A stretch of DNA of 64,000 bases. Origin: Rostratula benghalensis. Its lineage: Eukaryota; Chordata; Aves; Charadriiformes; Rostratulidae. The notes under the pieces are model-generated. The model saw only the letters and a program-made list of their open reading frames with translations. It made no database searches and was not told where the DNA came from. A program made the translations under genes and the position numbers. The stretch's first letter is position 1; every line of letters starts with the position of its first letter. The stretch spans positions 1,050,020-1,114,019 of the forward strand of contig VXAI01000180.1 of the NCBI GenBank assembly GCA_013399305.1, read 5' to 3'. Positions 12,166-25,300 of the stretch are shown here, one piece after another.

Positions 12166-15100
12166 TTTAAGCCCCCATTCCCTCCCAGAAGGAAATTGGC
12201 TATGTGGCAGGGCTATTCCCTGGGTGGCAGGTGGCCAGGTGCAGCAGCAAGCCCACTCACAAGCACAGACATTTTTGTTATAGCCCTCTTACATGCTAAG
12301 TAGTCATTTAATTTGGTTTGGATTAAAAAAAAAAAAAAAAAAAGAAGTACCCACACTAAGTGGTGTAAATCAAGAGCATGTTGGGCACATGAAAAACTGG
12401 TTGCCCGACATCTTTGGAAGTATGAAAGGTGAGGGAGGAGCAAGGAGATGATTTCATATCTCCCCACATAGCAGCATCCAGGCTGCCCATGAGATGCTGG
12501 CCACATATTGGGCAGAGTTGTACAGGCATGTTTGAAAAAATGTGAGAACAAAGTGATGAGCCACAAAGCTGAATTAAGGATTGTATAAAAAGAAGACAGA
12601 CCGCTTACCATGCTAAGAATTTGATAATAGCAGGTACATACCTTCAAAGGGGCCAACAGTGGGAATCAAAAGGCCCTTTAATCTTGAAAAGGAAAAGAAG
12701 AATAGAGAGTCAATGTCTGGAAGCTGAATTCAGATAAATTCAAATTAGAAATGTTATCAATGGGAGTGAGTAATCATTGGCACAGATTACAGAGGGAAGT
12801 TGTTTTCTTCTGTGGAAATCTCCAGGTAAAACAAGATGTCTCTGTGGAAAATATGCTGTATCCCAAGAGAAGTAGTTGGACTTACCACAGGCGTAATTGG
12901 ATAAAGTTTAGTGGCCAGGGATCTATAGTAGGTCACCCTAAAAGGCTTAGCGTTCCATCATTCTGGCCTTAAACTGTTTGAACAGGACAAAGCAGAAGAT
13001 GCTAAACACATCCCTTATCCTCCGATTTTTGTCATTTACTGAAAGGTTTTTCCACCTGCCTCGTTTAACTAACTTGTCTTCTATGATTTTGCTTCTGGAG
13101 TACTTTGTAATTTTTGAGGCAACACAGTCTGACACAAACACCTGTGTAAATGTAAATCTTGATCAACATTTATCCTAAAATTTATTTCACTGTACTCTTT
13201 AAGAGTTGAATATAGACATGGCCAGAAAGCTCAAATATATTTTCTGGCTCTTTGACACAGAGCATTTATATTTTGCTAAATTACCTGGTGAATGAAACAA
13301 TGTAAAATAAAAGCATAGACAAGAGCTGTTATGTAAAGTAGTTAAAACTTGCAACACACTATAGTACCAAGTTAGCAAGTTGCTATCTAAAAATTGAGCA
13401 TAATTTAACTTCTGTTTGAAATTCTCCAGTTTGTTTAAAACCTCAAAAACTCTCTAACTCCATGTTTTCTTAATTTTGCCCTGCCCCATTGTCTAGAATT
13501 TGTTCATCCCGCAGTCATTGTTTTCTGTTTGCCCCAAGTACTGAAAAAGTTGCCTTTTGTGTTACACTCTACGCCCAGGTGCAATCTTGGCTTCACTAAT
13601 GTCTACAGGAGGTGTGTTCTGCTATTCAGATGGTTCTTTAAACAATGCTACAACTCATCTCTGCTGTTCTTGGCATCTCAACAACTTAGCAGAGTCGTAA
13701 GAATTCAGGGACTGTGTTTGGTTCCTGGCTCCAGGACTCCTCTATCAGGTTATTCCACATTTCTATGTGTGACCTTTTCCACCTGTAAAATGTGTATCAC
13801 TACACATGTTAAAGTGATTTGCCATCTATAGATGCAAAATCCTTAGAAGGGCAAAGCATCAATCCTAATTAGCTGGTATTACTCCCTGCAACTGGTTTCT
13901 GAAACAGGAATGACTCAAAAGTCAATACTAAATTGGTAGTACTCACATTGCTTACAGTAGAATGAAAAACAAATGAAGAATAAATACAAGCTTCTGAAGA
14001 CATCTCATTCCTATTTTCTCCCCCTTTAGCAGGCAGTGAAGCTGATTTCCTTTAGCCTACTTTTTAACCAGCTGGTGGTCCCAACCATTCCATTCTTCTG
14101 CTTAACCCTCTGCAACGTCCTTACTATTTCTTAATAAGCACAAAGGAGAACCACAAGAATTGCTTCTTAACAACAGCTTTCTAACCTGTAAGAATGCTTC
14201 ATTTCATGGATTGAAATTGCAGGCTCATGACTAATTAGCAGAAAGCTGTCCAACACACACATCGGTGTGTTGCACACCCAGGTCATACATGGTATCTACA
14301 CATGCCTAAGACTGACAACAGCTGTGCTGGTACACCCTTGTCTTTTTTTTTTTTTTAGGAAGAAGTCCTGCTTTCTTTTGACCATGGCCTAAACTCAGTT
14401 ACCTTTTTCTGCCTTAAAAATCACCTGCTCTTTCTCTCCCTTTTCCCAGGAGTCTGCTGGCACCTGCTCTGTTTTAAGGGCTATACTTAAATTAAAGGAG
14501 ATCTGTAAAACAAAAGATCCTCCCGATCCTCTTGAGGAATTATTCTCCCTAAATGAGCATGCCCAGAGATTGCCTTGTGTGTCTTGACACATTCTTAAGA
14601 AAATATCATTGAAATAAAATCCACAATGTCTCATGGTGGATATATTAAGTTGTACCACAGATATGATCATCCTTTCTGATATCAGAACACATTTTTTTTT
14701 TATAATGATAAATCCCTTGCACACAATTTCCATATCAAGTGAGGAAAAAGTAGCAAGAGCAGAGGAACAACTGAACTATTGATATTTATTTGCCTCTATT
14801 CGGTTAAGGTAAGTTAAAAACCGTTATGATTGCCCACTGGCAAGGAAAAAAAAAAAAAAGCTACTTTAAGCTTAATCAGTTTATTCACAAAGTCTGATGA
14901 GAGTTGCCTTCCTAATGTCCAGAAATCTCATCTAGAACATTGAAGAAATCAGCATAAAAGTAGCAGTTACGTGATGTGATTTCAATAATAAAAACATTAG
15001 CGTGTCATTTGTATGCAAAAGTCATTCATACACGCTCGTTTTCCAGCTCACTAATAGTCCTTGAGGAGGCAAATTAGGTTTGATGTCTCAAAGCCCAACG

Positions 15101-16458
15101 CTATAGTGTAATCTGTCCTTAGTCTGTACAGCAAAGTCTGCATATCCTTTTCAGACCAGTCTGAAAACCCCACAGCACTGGGATATTCCGAACACCCAGG
15201 AGCCGATGGCTGTTTTGAGGGATGTTCTACTTTGCTCCATCGTGTGGGGTAGAGTAGCCCTCTCTGGCACAGAGTTTGACACCCAGACATGTGTGACAGG
15301 CCTCCTGACACTGCTGCCACTGGCAGAACTAACAGGGATGATTTCATATTTGCAGAAATATCTATATTGTAAATAAGACAGCAGTAATATGACTCCCTTT
15401 AAAAAAAGAAAACCAATGCATCTAATTTAAAAATAAAGACAAAAATCCCTGACCTTTATAGAGGACTAGAAATGAGAGAGATCTCTCCCAACCACATTTT
15501 TATCTCGTGGTCAATGGCTTGAATATATGAAATCCAAGGGGCAAAATATGAAGGAATTAATCTGAATATAGGTGATAATAGCTAACAGACAGCTGTTAAG
15601 GTGATAATAGCTAACAGACAGCTGTTACTAGAACTCCAGAAGCAAAATTTCAGACCTCCTCAATAAGAAATCAAAAACCATCAGTAAAGTAACAAAAATG
15701 AGCATTACTCAAACCCCAAATGCCAAACCCTCAAAAACAAATTAAAAAAAAAGAAAACAAAACAATTTACATCCATGCTACTTCTTAGATGTATGTTAAA
15801 TGTAATGAAGCAAATAGCTTCCCATAGAAACCAGGTCCTGAGTGGAACCAAAGCAATGGCTCATTTTGCCAGACCAGTGATACTACAGTCATTTACACAA
15901 CCGCAGCACTGAACAAACTCACAAGATCAAGAAAAAAGGTCAGGATCTGAAACTTCTTTATCCTCAGTCAGCCAAGCAACAGATACTCAAAGCAAAATCC
16001 AGACTCTGGGAACTTCTTGTTACCTGACCAAGAGTAATGATAATGAACTGAGTTCCATACTTCTTCCCAGAATTAACTTTTTGTTTGAAGGACATACTTA
16101 GATTTAAAAAAAAAAGAAAAAAAAGAAAAAAAGAAGCACTGTAGTTTCACTAAAGTTGTGGTATCATTCTCCAACATACTGCCTTATTTCAGTTTCTAAG
16201 TCATGAATATATTTAATCAGTGTCAAATATATATAATTAGAAGCTGCAATGGAAAAGGGCATTGATAATAGGTGCATTATAAATGGCAACGTTTTGATGA
16301 TGTGTGATAATTCTCAATTACTTGTTTTAGAAACTCTTAATGCATTATTTCAAGAGAGACTCATTGGTATCAAACAAGTAGAAATTGTGACTGCCTGACA
16401 TCCCCTGACATTCCGGATTTGTACTCTACCTGTGCTAAACTAATACATAACAGGATTA
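12166..16458. other. Intergenic, no gene seen
   Basis: AT-rich unique sequence between the CR1 pair at 11.2-12.2 kb and the CR1 at 16.5 kb. It holds an A18 tract (about 12,327-12,344), T and A tracts near 14,342 and 14,847, the 29-bp tandem duplication at 15,571-15,628, and an A/AG tract near 16,106-16,133. Open frames here are short and resemble nothing known. Confidence 0.5.
15571..15628. repeat. 29-bp direct tandem duplication
   Basis: Two consecutive copies of a 29-bp unit starting ggtgataatagctaacagac. They match at all but the last base. Each copy holds the inverted repeat TAACAG-ACAG-CTGTTA. Confidence 0.95.
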
Positions 16459-16973
16459 TGAGTATGGTGTCCAGCTTTGGAGTCCTCAACACAAGAAGGA
16501 CATGGGCCTGTTGGAACTGGTCCAGAGGAGGTCACGAAAAGGCTCAGAGGGCTGGAGCACCTCTGCTGTGAGGACAGGCTGAGAGAGTTGGGGTTGTTCA
16601 GCCTGGAGAAGAGAAGGCTCTGGGGAGACCTTAGAGCAGCCTTCCAGTACCTGAAGGGAGCTACAGGAAGGCTGGGGAGGGACTCTTTGTCAGGGGGTGG
16701 AGTGACAGGATGAGGGGTAATGGTTTTAAACTGAAAGAGAGGAGATTTAGATGAGATCTCAGGAAGAAATTATTTCCTGTGAGGGTGGTGAGACCCTGGA
16801 ACAGGTTGCCCAGAGAAGCTGTGGCTGCCCCATCCCTGGAGGGGTTCAAGGCCAGGCTGGATGGGGCTTGGAGGGACCTGGTGTGGTGGGAGGTGTCCCT
16901 GTCCAGGGCAGGGGATTGGAACTGGATGATCTTGAAGGCCTCTTCCAATCCAAACCATTCTATGATTCTATGA
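16459..16973 (+). mobile_element. CR1 LINE fragment with octamer tail
   Basis: Sense CR1 of about 515 bp from gagtatggtgtccagctttgg to the tail attctatgattctatgaa. It contains ctgagagagttggggttgtt and gagggacctggtgtggtggg. Confidence 0.93.
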
Positions 16974-19900
16974 ACTTATTTAGCTGCAAACAGCATGAGA
17001 CAGTGTTTGCACAGATACATTTTTAAGTGGCACATTTTATTGCTTTTGGAAGCAGCCAGGTTCTACTTACAAGTCATGTTTATATTCTTATTTTAGACAA
17101 GAAATACTACCAGAAGAATAGAGAAGGATGGGAAAAACAGATCAGTAAACCAGAAATAACAGTGCCAGTCTGGCACTGTCTTTTACCTCAGGGTCATTTA
17201 ATCTGATGCAGGTCAGTAGTGATGAACATGCCTGACTTCTGAGTGCCACCAGAAGAAAGCAGCTGCTTCTGACAAAGCAAGAGGCATCACTGATTTTTCT
17301 GGGCACCTCTTCAGGTCATTTGATGGGTAATATATGTTTCTCTCCACATGTTCAGCAGCTGGGCTTGATGAGTAAATTCAATACCTCACTTCCATATTGA
17401 ATGAAAAGGCTAGAACAGGGAAAGTATTTGTTTCCAGTAGATGGACGGGACTCAAATTGCTTAAACTCTGTGAATCTTTGTGAAATGTTGACTCCAGCCT
17501 GTTGTTTTCATGTATGCAAAAAGGGAGGGACTTTCTGAGATATTGCAGTCATTCTTCTGCATAAAACAGCTGCAGATCTTTCTTACATTAATTCTCAGTT
17601 AAATTTAAGCTTATATTTTGAAATAAGGACTTGTCACATAAACAGTGTCCTGGCTTATGGTCGGTGGGAAAAGCAAGAATTTGAAAACTGCAGATTTGAT
17701 TTGAGAAATCTCCCAAATGCTACAAATTGCAGGCTTTTGCTTCATCGTAAGAAACATTGCATATTCTGTGCTTTCATTAAGAACACTTGTGACCTGTCTC
17801 ATGCACAAAGTCTAGTCTAAGTAATAATACTTATAATTCTTAGGAAAGATTAATATGGAATCCGTATTTTTCCTCTTCCCTCTTGAATATTTCCACTGCA
17901 GTTAAAATTCAGACACTATCACCATTGCTTTCTGTTTGCTCATGACACCACTTTTCCCTTTCTTCCCCAGGACAGAACTTGTTGCTTCCCCACGCTTTTG
18001 CAGCGGTGATCACGGAGGAGTTCCTGGTGGTTCCTCAGACTCTCCATAAGAAGCACTCATGACACGGAGGGAAGTCAGGCACACAGAGATTCAGCATCTG
18101 GACACTCCTCCCTGAGGAGAATTCATGGGGTAAGCCTACACAAGAGGTGATCTCATGGTTACAGACCTCAGTGGGACTCCTCAGCAAACACATCAAGCAG
18201 GTTAAAACATCTGGAAAGCCAGGACCAGCCTGCTCGTACTGCATCCTCACAAGAGCTGAAAATAGCCAGACCTCTCTAAAGCAATGTAAAGCCCCTGCAA
18301 CAGCAGGTAGTTTGTTGCTTTGTACTGAGCAGGAAGGAGAATTCAGAGCATATAACTTACCTTCACTTGTAGTACCCTAAATCCCAAAAGATATCCTTGC
18401 AATCCCAGTTATTTAATCCATTATTCTCATAATACAGCAATACTGAACGGTGATGATGTAAAGTGGTGTATCTTCATACCTGGAGTTACTCAAATGCATT
18501 GTGACAAATGGGTCTAACAGTCTGATGAGCTGGGTCTGAAATTACACTTTAATTAACCATGGTTTGTCAGTTATAATAGGAACAAAGGACAAAGTTGAAC
18601 CACATGGAATAATAATGTTTCTAATGGATGTACAACCCACACAAGGAGAAGTTAACATATTTTTGTTTGGATGACTCACAACCCCTTTCATATCCACAGG
18701 AACCTGCATTTACCTATTCAGTTCAGAAGAATAGGGAAATAAAGACCATTTGCGATCCAAGTCAGTAACAAAGAAAGGAAAGTCCTACAAGAGAGAAAAA
18801 CATGCAAGAAAAAAAAAAAATAGTGGTGGGGGAAAAAAAAGAGTGTATCACTTTGACAAGACCAACAGACAAGTCAAGCCTGCACGTGGTAAATGTATGG
18901 AGTGCTCACCCATTTATGTTAAAGACAATATAAACACAAATATCTTTAATGAGAATATAATTCTCAGGAGAGGTCACAGCAGTGTGACAATTCACAAGTG
19001 TCTGAAAACCACGTGATGAACCAGAATCCTTGAAAGAAATTACTTTTCCCCACCACCCCCCCGCCCCATCTCCACAAAGATTTTAACAACCTTGCATAAA
19101 AGTGAGTAAATACTGCTCAGCCATATCCCAAGACACTGTGCATTTCAAGGGGTTTGCACAGTTGACTGTATTTATCAAGTATTTATGCTGGGTTTTTTTA
19201 AACCTTGAAGTTTCATAACACTGAATTAAAAATGCAACATTTTATTTGGGATCTTGCAATGCAGAATAGGGGGGCCAGGGAAGAGATTCTAATGGGGAAG
19301 CAGGAGACTGGGCTCTACTCTTAGCTCAGACACTGATCTGTTCTGGAGCCTGGTGCAAATCACCTCGTTTTGTGGCACCTGTCTTTCCTCTCCCAGTTTT
19401 TGCCTAATTAGCTATGGTATTTTGGGGGCAAGACATAGGGGGGAACTAGGGAGAGGATTATCTCCTACAGAATGTAGTTACCAAAAATAGTGCCTTCAGG
19501 CTTCACTTTCAGCTAGGACCTTTTGGTATGACTGAAGTATAAATAATGATATTACATTGTAAAATAGCCTCTAATATTTAGAGGAAGGTGGTGTATAAAA
19601 ACAGGCACCAGCTGTTCCTTTTTTTCCCCCCATGCTTAGGACAACTGGTGCCACAGCAATATCTTTTGCGAGCCCAGGTTAGAATTAGCTATTTATATTG
19701 GACTTTGATGGACAAGACACCAAATCAGCAAGAGAACCAAGAGCAGAAACTATTCTGGAAACTTTTTTTTTAATTAATCTCACAATGTAACAATGATTTT
19801 TTTGAAGCCTCAGGTCTGGTTTTGTGAGAACTTGTATTACCGTAAAAAATGCTCAGTCCTCCTGATTGAGTATCCTGAAAATACGAGCCTTACAGGCTGA

Positions 19901-19991
19901 AGAAGGAACAGAAAAACGCACTATTTCCTCACCCAATTATTTTTAAATCACTGGCTAATTTCTACCAAAACTGACAAAGGGGTAGACATTT
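16974..19991. other. Intergenic, no protein gene seen
   Basis: Unique sequence. It holds a perfect 10-bp inverted repeat at 17,159-17,179 and a possible plus-strand exon bounded by good splice signals at 17,971-18,129. There are A tracts at 18,808-18,840. No reading frame of note. Confidence 0.45.
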
Positions 19992-20478
19992 CACAGAATG
20001 GTAAGAGGTTGGAAGGGACCTCTGGAGATCATCCAGTCCAACCCCCTGCCAAAGCAGGTCCACCCAGAGCAGGTCCCACAGGAACGTGTCCAGGTGGGTT
20101 TGGAATGTCTCCAGAGAAGGAGACTCCACCACCTCTCTGGGCAGCCTCTGCCAGGGCTCTGCCACCCTCAAAGGGAAGAAGTTCCTCCTCACATTGAGAT
20201 GGAACTTCCTATATTCCAGTTTGTGCCCATTCCCTCTTGTCCTGTCAGTGGGCTCCACTGAAAAAAGCCTGGCCCCTTCCTCCTGACACCCACCCTTGAA
20301 GTATTTCTAGGTGTTGATCAGATCCCCCCTCAGCCTTCTCTTCTCCAGACTAAAAAGACCCAAGTCCCTCAGCCTTTTCTTGTAATTACAAGAGGTGCTC
20401 CAGGCCCCTCATCATCCTTGTAACCCTCGGCTCTACCCTCTCCAGCAGTTCCCTGTTGTCCTTAAACTGGGGGGGGCC
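19992..20478 (-). mobile_element. CR1 LINE fragment
   Basis: Antisense CR1 beginning ttcacagaatggtaagaggt, then tggaagggacctctggagat, and ending near ccctgttgtccttaaactgg. It is close in sequence to the copies at 49,200 and 59,420 (same subfamily). Confidence 0.93.
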
Positions 20479-21888
20479 CTTTTCCTTGTAGTGCAGTGAA
20501 AGTTGAGAAAAACCTTAGGGGCCTCCCAAACCAGTCAAGTGGACCGTGCCTGGTACAGCCTTTCCTCTGCCATGTGTCCTTCAGACACAGCAATAAGCTC
20601 CTTGAGAGGGAGAGAGGAAACAAACTCTTTTCCCTGCTCCTGTGCACACGTGTTAGACCTCAAATGGTATGGGCACAGTACTGTGTCCCCCCTCCCAGCT
20701 CAGAGCCGCCCCTACCTCAGAGTCATGCTGAGTTCTGTTCCAACAAGATAAGATATTCCAGATAGAAGTTCTTTTTCCCTCCTTCCCTGGCCCAGATTTG
20801 TGATCCCAGCTTATTTTCTAGTGCTCTGTCCAATGATATTTACAAGGTCTTGTTTTCACAGGAGGTTTAAACAGTTATTGTAGGGGCACTGTCTCAGAGG
20901 TGATCTGTTAGAAGGTAAAATTAACTCTTCTGTGAGAGATGAAGAATACCTTTTTACCAGGCCTCCACTCAAAAGTCTTAGCCTAACTGTTTAGGAATGA
21001 AGTTTAACTGCTTTGAGCTATGAGACTTAAGACTGGGTGAATTTTGCTCCTGCTGAAGGGCATGAAATTTTTCTGTACATGCTGAAGAAAGAGAAATAGT
21101 GCGTTGACATGAATGCTTTTTCAGTCTCCTCAGGCAGAAGACATGGGCGAAGTATTAAATGTAGAGACAATGCTCTTTATTGTTATGGCTACAAACAGCT
21201 ACAACCTTTTATTTATCCTTTTCTCATTCACCAGTGTTCCTCACAGTCTCCATCTAACCCAAGGAAAACTAGGCTTGACATTTAAATGGTGAAAAGGCAG
21301 CAAAAGTAAAACGGGTGGCAATTTACCTCCCTCTGAGAAAATTCAGACAGTCTCTTCAAAGCCATCTAAAACCACTGCAGATCACTTCACCCCACGCAAA
21401 CACACCACTAAGCTGTAGGGACCAGCTGCCTGTGACACTTGCTCTAGTCAAGCAGTAGTTTGCCTGGAAAACATGCAGTGTCAGTCAAAAAATTAAGCCC
21501 ACTTTGAAAGCATACCCTGCAAACACCACTTTTCCCTCCCTTAGGTGATCCATAAATCTCTCTCAAATAAGGAAGCAGGAGCAAACCAGCTCAAAGTAAG
21601 CAAACTGTTTTCTAATCCCTCTACACTTGTTAGCAACAGGCCTGTGATGGAGTATTTGCTTGCAGCCTGGGGACAGTATTTTGCTACCCAGGCAACTTAC
21701 TGATATCATCAGTGAAGCCCTGTGGGTAGTACCTGTAAACTGAATGAAAACCCCTGTATCTCACCAGCTATGTTTTTTTTTTTACTTAACAAAATTCTAA
21801 TACAGAATCTGACAGCTTTTGAAAAAAAAAAAAAAAAAAGTGAAGTTTACAATGAAAACTTGATCAGAGTTTTAAGCAGTGCTTTGTA
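20479..21888. other. Intergenic, nothing recognised
   Basis: Unique sequence between two antisense CR1 copies. It has an A17 tract at about 21,822-21,839 and a T tract at 21,774-21,783. No coding or RNA signal was identified. Confidence 0.5.
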
Positions 21889-22311
21889 GAATCATATAAT
21901 TGTGTAGGTTGGAAGGGACCTTCCAGATCATCTCCTCCAACCATCAACCCAACTCTGATTAAACCCATCCCTAACCCATGTCTCTCAGCACTCTGTCAAC
22001 CCGGCTTTTCAATCCCTCCAGGGATGGGGCCTCAACCCCTGCCCTGGGCACCCCAGCCCAAGCCTTCACAACACTTTCCCTGGAAACATTTCTCCTCATC
22101 TCCAACCTGAACCTCCCCTGGGGCACCTGGAGGCCATTTCCTCTTGTCCCATGGCCTGGGACTTGGGAGAAGAGACCGACCCCCCCTGGCTCCCCCCTCC
22201 TTTCAGGGAGCTGGAGAGAGCCAGAAGGTCTCCACTTGGCCTCCTTTTCTCCAGGCTGAACACCTCCAGCTCCCTCAGCCTCTCCTCATGAGACTTATTT
22301 TCCAGACCCAT
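21889..22311 (-). mobile_element. CR1 LINE fragment
   Basis: Antisense CR1, same subfamily as 1-325. It begins gaatcatataattgtgtagg, contains gccctgggcaccccagccca and ends around ttattttccagacccatcg. Confidence 0.93.
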
Positions 22312-25300
22312 CGCCAGATTTATCCTCCCATGCCTGGGCTAATGATCACCATAAGACTGTCAAACACACTCCAAGGACATGTTCTGAAAAAGACTGCAGG
22401 CTACCTGTTCCTCTGCCCTTTCCAGTGGCAGATTTAAGGAGGCTACACCCATTATTTCCCTCTACTCGGTGCTCCATGCCCCATGAAGAGTGTGAACTGC
22501 ACTTGAAAACCAGGGGTAAAAAAAAATTGCCTCTCCAGAAGCCAATAAGGTAAAGAACATCACCATGTGCAAACAAACAAAACCAAACCCCAAAAAACCC
22601 ACAAAAACTTGCTTTGTTTTAAATTTCTGGGGGTTTGTTTGGTTGTTTTTTGTTTTTTTTTTAATTCAATGGGAATTCATTTATTTTAAACATTTTTTGA
22701 AATGTTTTAATCCAATTTCTGTGTTGCAGTAATACATTGCAAGGGGCTAGGAAAAATCTACAGTCAAGATTACCAGCTTACCAGTTTTGAGCGTTCAGCG
22801 AGTGCTCCAAAGACAGACACTTTAGAGGAATCCCACTCTGGTAAGTACTAAAATGCTTTAGTAAGAATTCTTTCAGAAGGGTCTGGGGTTTTCTATGGCC
22901 ACAGGAAGCTGAACCCCTCTGTTATGAAGCCAGTACGTGGGTGCTGTTAATAACTCCAAATGGGTTGAGGATGATTGCACATGACTTACAGCTTTGTTTA
23001 TTCACTGCAGATTTTTTTTTTTAAACGACTTGGCACAAATCCAAAGGGAAACAATTAGTTACCCATGCACTGAGAAACAAAGCAGTGCCTGTTCTTTTAC
23101 TCTGAAACTCACAGAGGAGCGACCAACATCTAGTTTTAAGAATTAAAAGTCACAGAAGCAAAAATGCAGCTCCCCACACCAAAAAATCACATTCTCGAGC
23201 ATCCCTCCTTCCCCTTAGCCACTTCTAAATGCTGCCAACACCTTCATTTTACCCAGAAGCTGCTTAGTGGGAAACTCAGAACCACAGAGAGGTGTGAAGG
23301 CTTCATAGTGAGTGATCTCAGCACTGGGCTGGAAGGTCTCAGTCCCTGTATCCCCTTCTCTTTCTCTTAATGATTGTTGGCATGAAAGGGCCAGGTCCAA
23401 GAAAGAACCCTGCCTTCAGCTTGGCTTTGTGTCACACTCTCAGGGTGGGAGATGCTGATCTCAATATTTTCTGTAAGGAGGAGGCTGACTGTGCTCTCCT
23501 CTTGAATCCAAATGCTCCCATCATTTCAGTGTTGCTTTCTGTCACGGGCAGAGTGATTGACTTCACTCATAAGACAGAAGTAGTGAAATATGTATTAAGG
23601 TGAAACAGTGATTTAACAAAGTTAGTATTACATGGGATGAGATTTGATGGTGAGATACACTTGATTATTTATTGCAGAGAGGACAGGGTCGGACAAGCTG
23701 TTAGGGAAACCCTCCCTTTGAGTCATGAGGCTCAGAAAGGGCCCCCTTGCTTTCCAAATTCCTTCAGAGAGTAGTCCAGGGTGCAGCTGGATCCAACCCT
23801 AGTCTCAGACTTGGTCAACAGTTTAGGATGCTATTAGTCACTTGCCAAGAATCTGTTGCAGCAAGGAATCTCTCAGCCTTGAGGAGTAGAACCTTAAGCA
23901 CGCATACCCACTCAAGGGGAGATCCTGGCATGCAGCCACAGCCCTGCAAGATTGGCTCAAAGCCAGAGGGGCTGCCCACTATTTATAGCGTGAGGTAATT
24001 GACCTATGGTCATATTCTCATGGGAAAAAAATATCTAGGGTCCCCACTCCAGACAGTATTTTGGCTGCATTGCCAGCTCTTCCCCCAAAATCCAGGTGCA
24101 ACTCATCACAGCTCCCACTGATGGTTATGGCTTGAGCCAGAGCCAGGGAGGGAGGAGAAAGGAAGAAAAATAGGGAGAGCACACCTCCACATCTTCAGAA
24201 TGGGGCTTCAGGAGATGCTTTAGAGAGATGTATCCCATGTAGAAACCAGGGGACCTCAGAGAGAGGTTCATCCTTCTCTTGGGGCAGCTGTATATTTAAG
24301 GTGATCTCACAAACCAGTGCTATGGCTGCACTGGACTGCATCCTGGAGAGTCTTATTCCCTACATAAACTGCATGTGTTTCTGAACAGAGGATTTTGGAT
24401 TTAATTGTGGAACCAAGTACCTATTATTTGGGTGCTGAACACATTCACTGGACAGACTGGCTTTGGTGTACTTTGACTGAATAGAAAAGGGGGAGAGAAA
24501 GATGCTTGTTCAAGGTCACCACATCATTTCAGGTCATCTATTAATTGTTCATTACTCAGCTGATACCAGAAAGAAAACAAAAAACCCATTTCAAAAATGC
24601 AGCTATCATCAAACATACACAAAGCCTACAAGAGCTCAAATAGAAAGGTAACATATGGGTAAGGCTGAAAAAAGCTAATTTTAACATTATTTAGTTCAGC
24701 AAGGAACACATCCTGATTCAAAATGTAGCTTTATTCTTATATCACATTTGTTATACTTAGTTATTTTTCTGAAGATTGAGTCTCACTTCTAGCAATTATT
24801 AAGACATGCTGTTTTGCAAGTAAGTGAGGTGTTTTTACTAAATCTGGTACTTTTTTCTTTGGTAGCTAGAAGAACGTACAATTAGGTAACAATTTTAGAC
24901 TATATTCTAATAGAAGGCGGCAGATAATGCTTCTGTTCTAAGGGGATTCCTTTTTATTCATGATTTGAGTTAAACCAATTTAGATGAAAATTTCAGTTAC
25001 ACATAAAAGGCAAAAAACTTGATATGCTTTAATCAATTAAATATAATTCTATGGGATGCTATGAATAATAAAACATTTATTGAATTACATTTGAAGCTAA
25101 AGCTATCTGAATTAGGAATTATTCCTGACCATCTGTTCTTCAAGATATCTAGAAGCAGAGGAGGTTAACTCCTCCTCCACTAAGTTTTATCATTATATTA
25201 ATTTTCTTCACCCAGATTTCACCTCCCAATTGAGTTGTCAACTTCTAATGGTCCTTGCTTGGAGTTTATTTTTTCATGCAGCAAAAAGTAAGAGTATCTA

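Noticed and set aside
22569..22660. A/C-rich block followed by T/G-rich block as a hairpin or transposon terminus
   Set aside because: Complementarity is only partial and arises from simple A/C and T/G composition. No target-site duplication or repeat family was seen.
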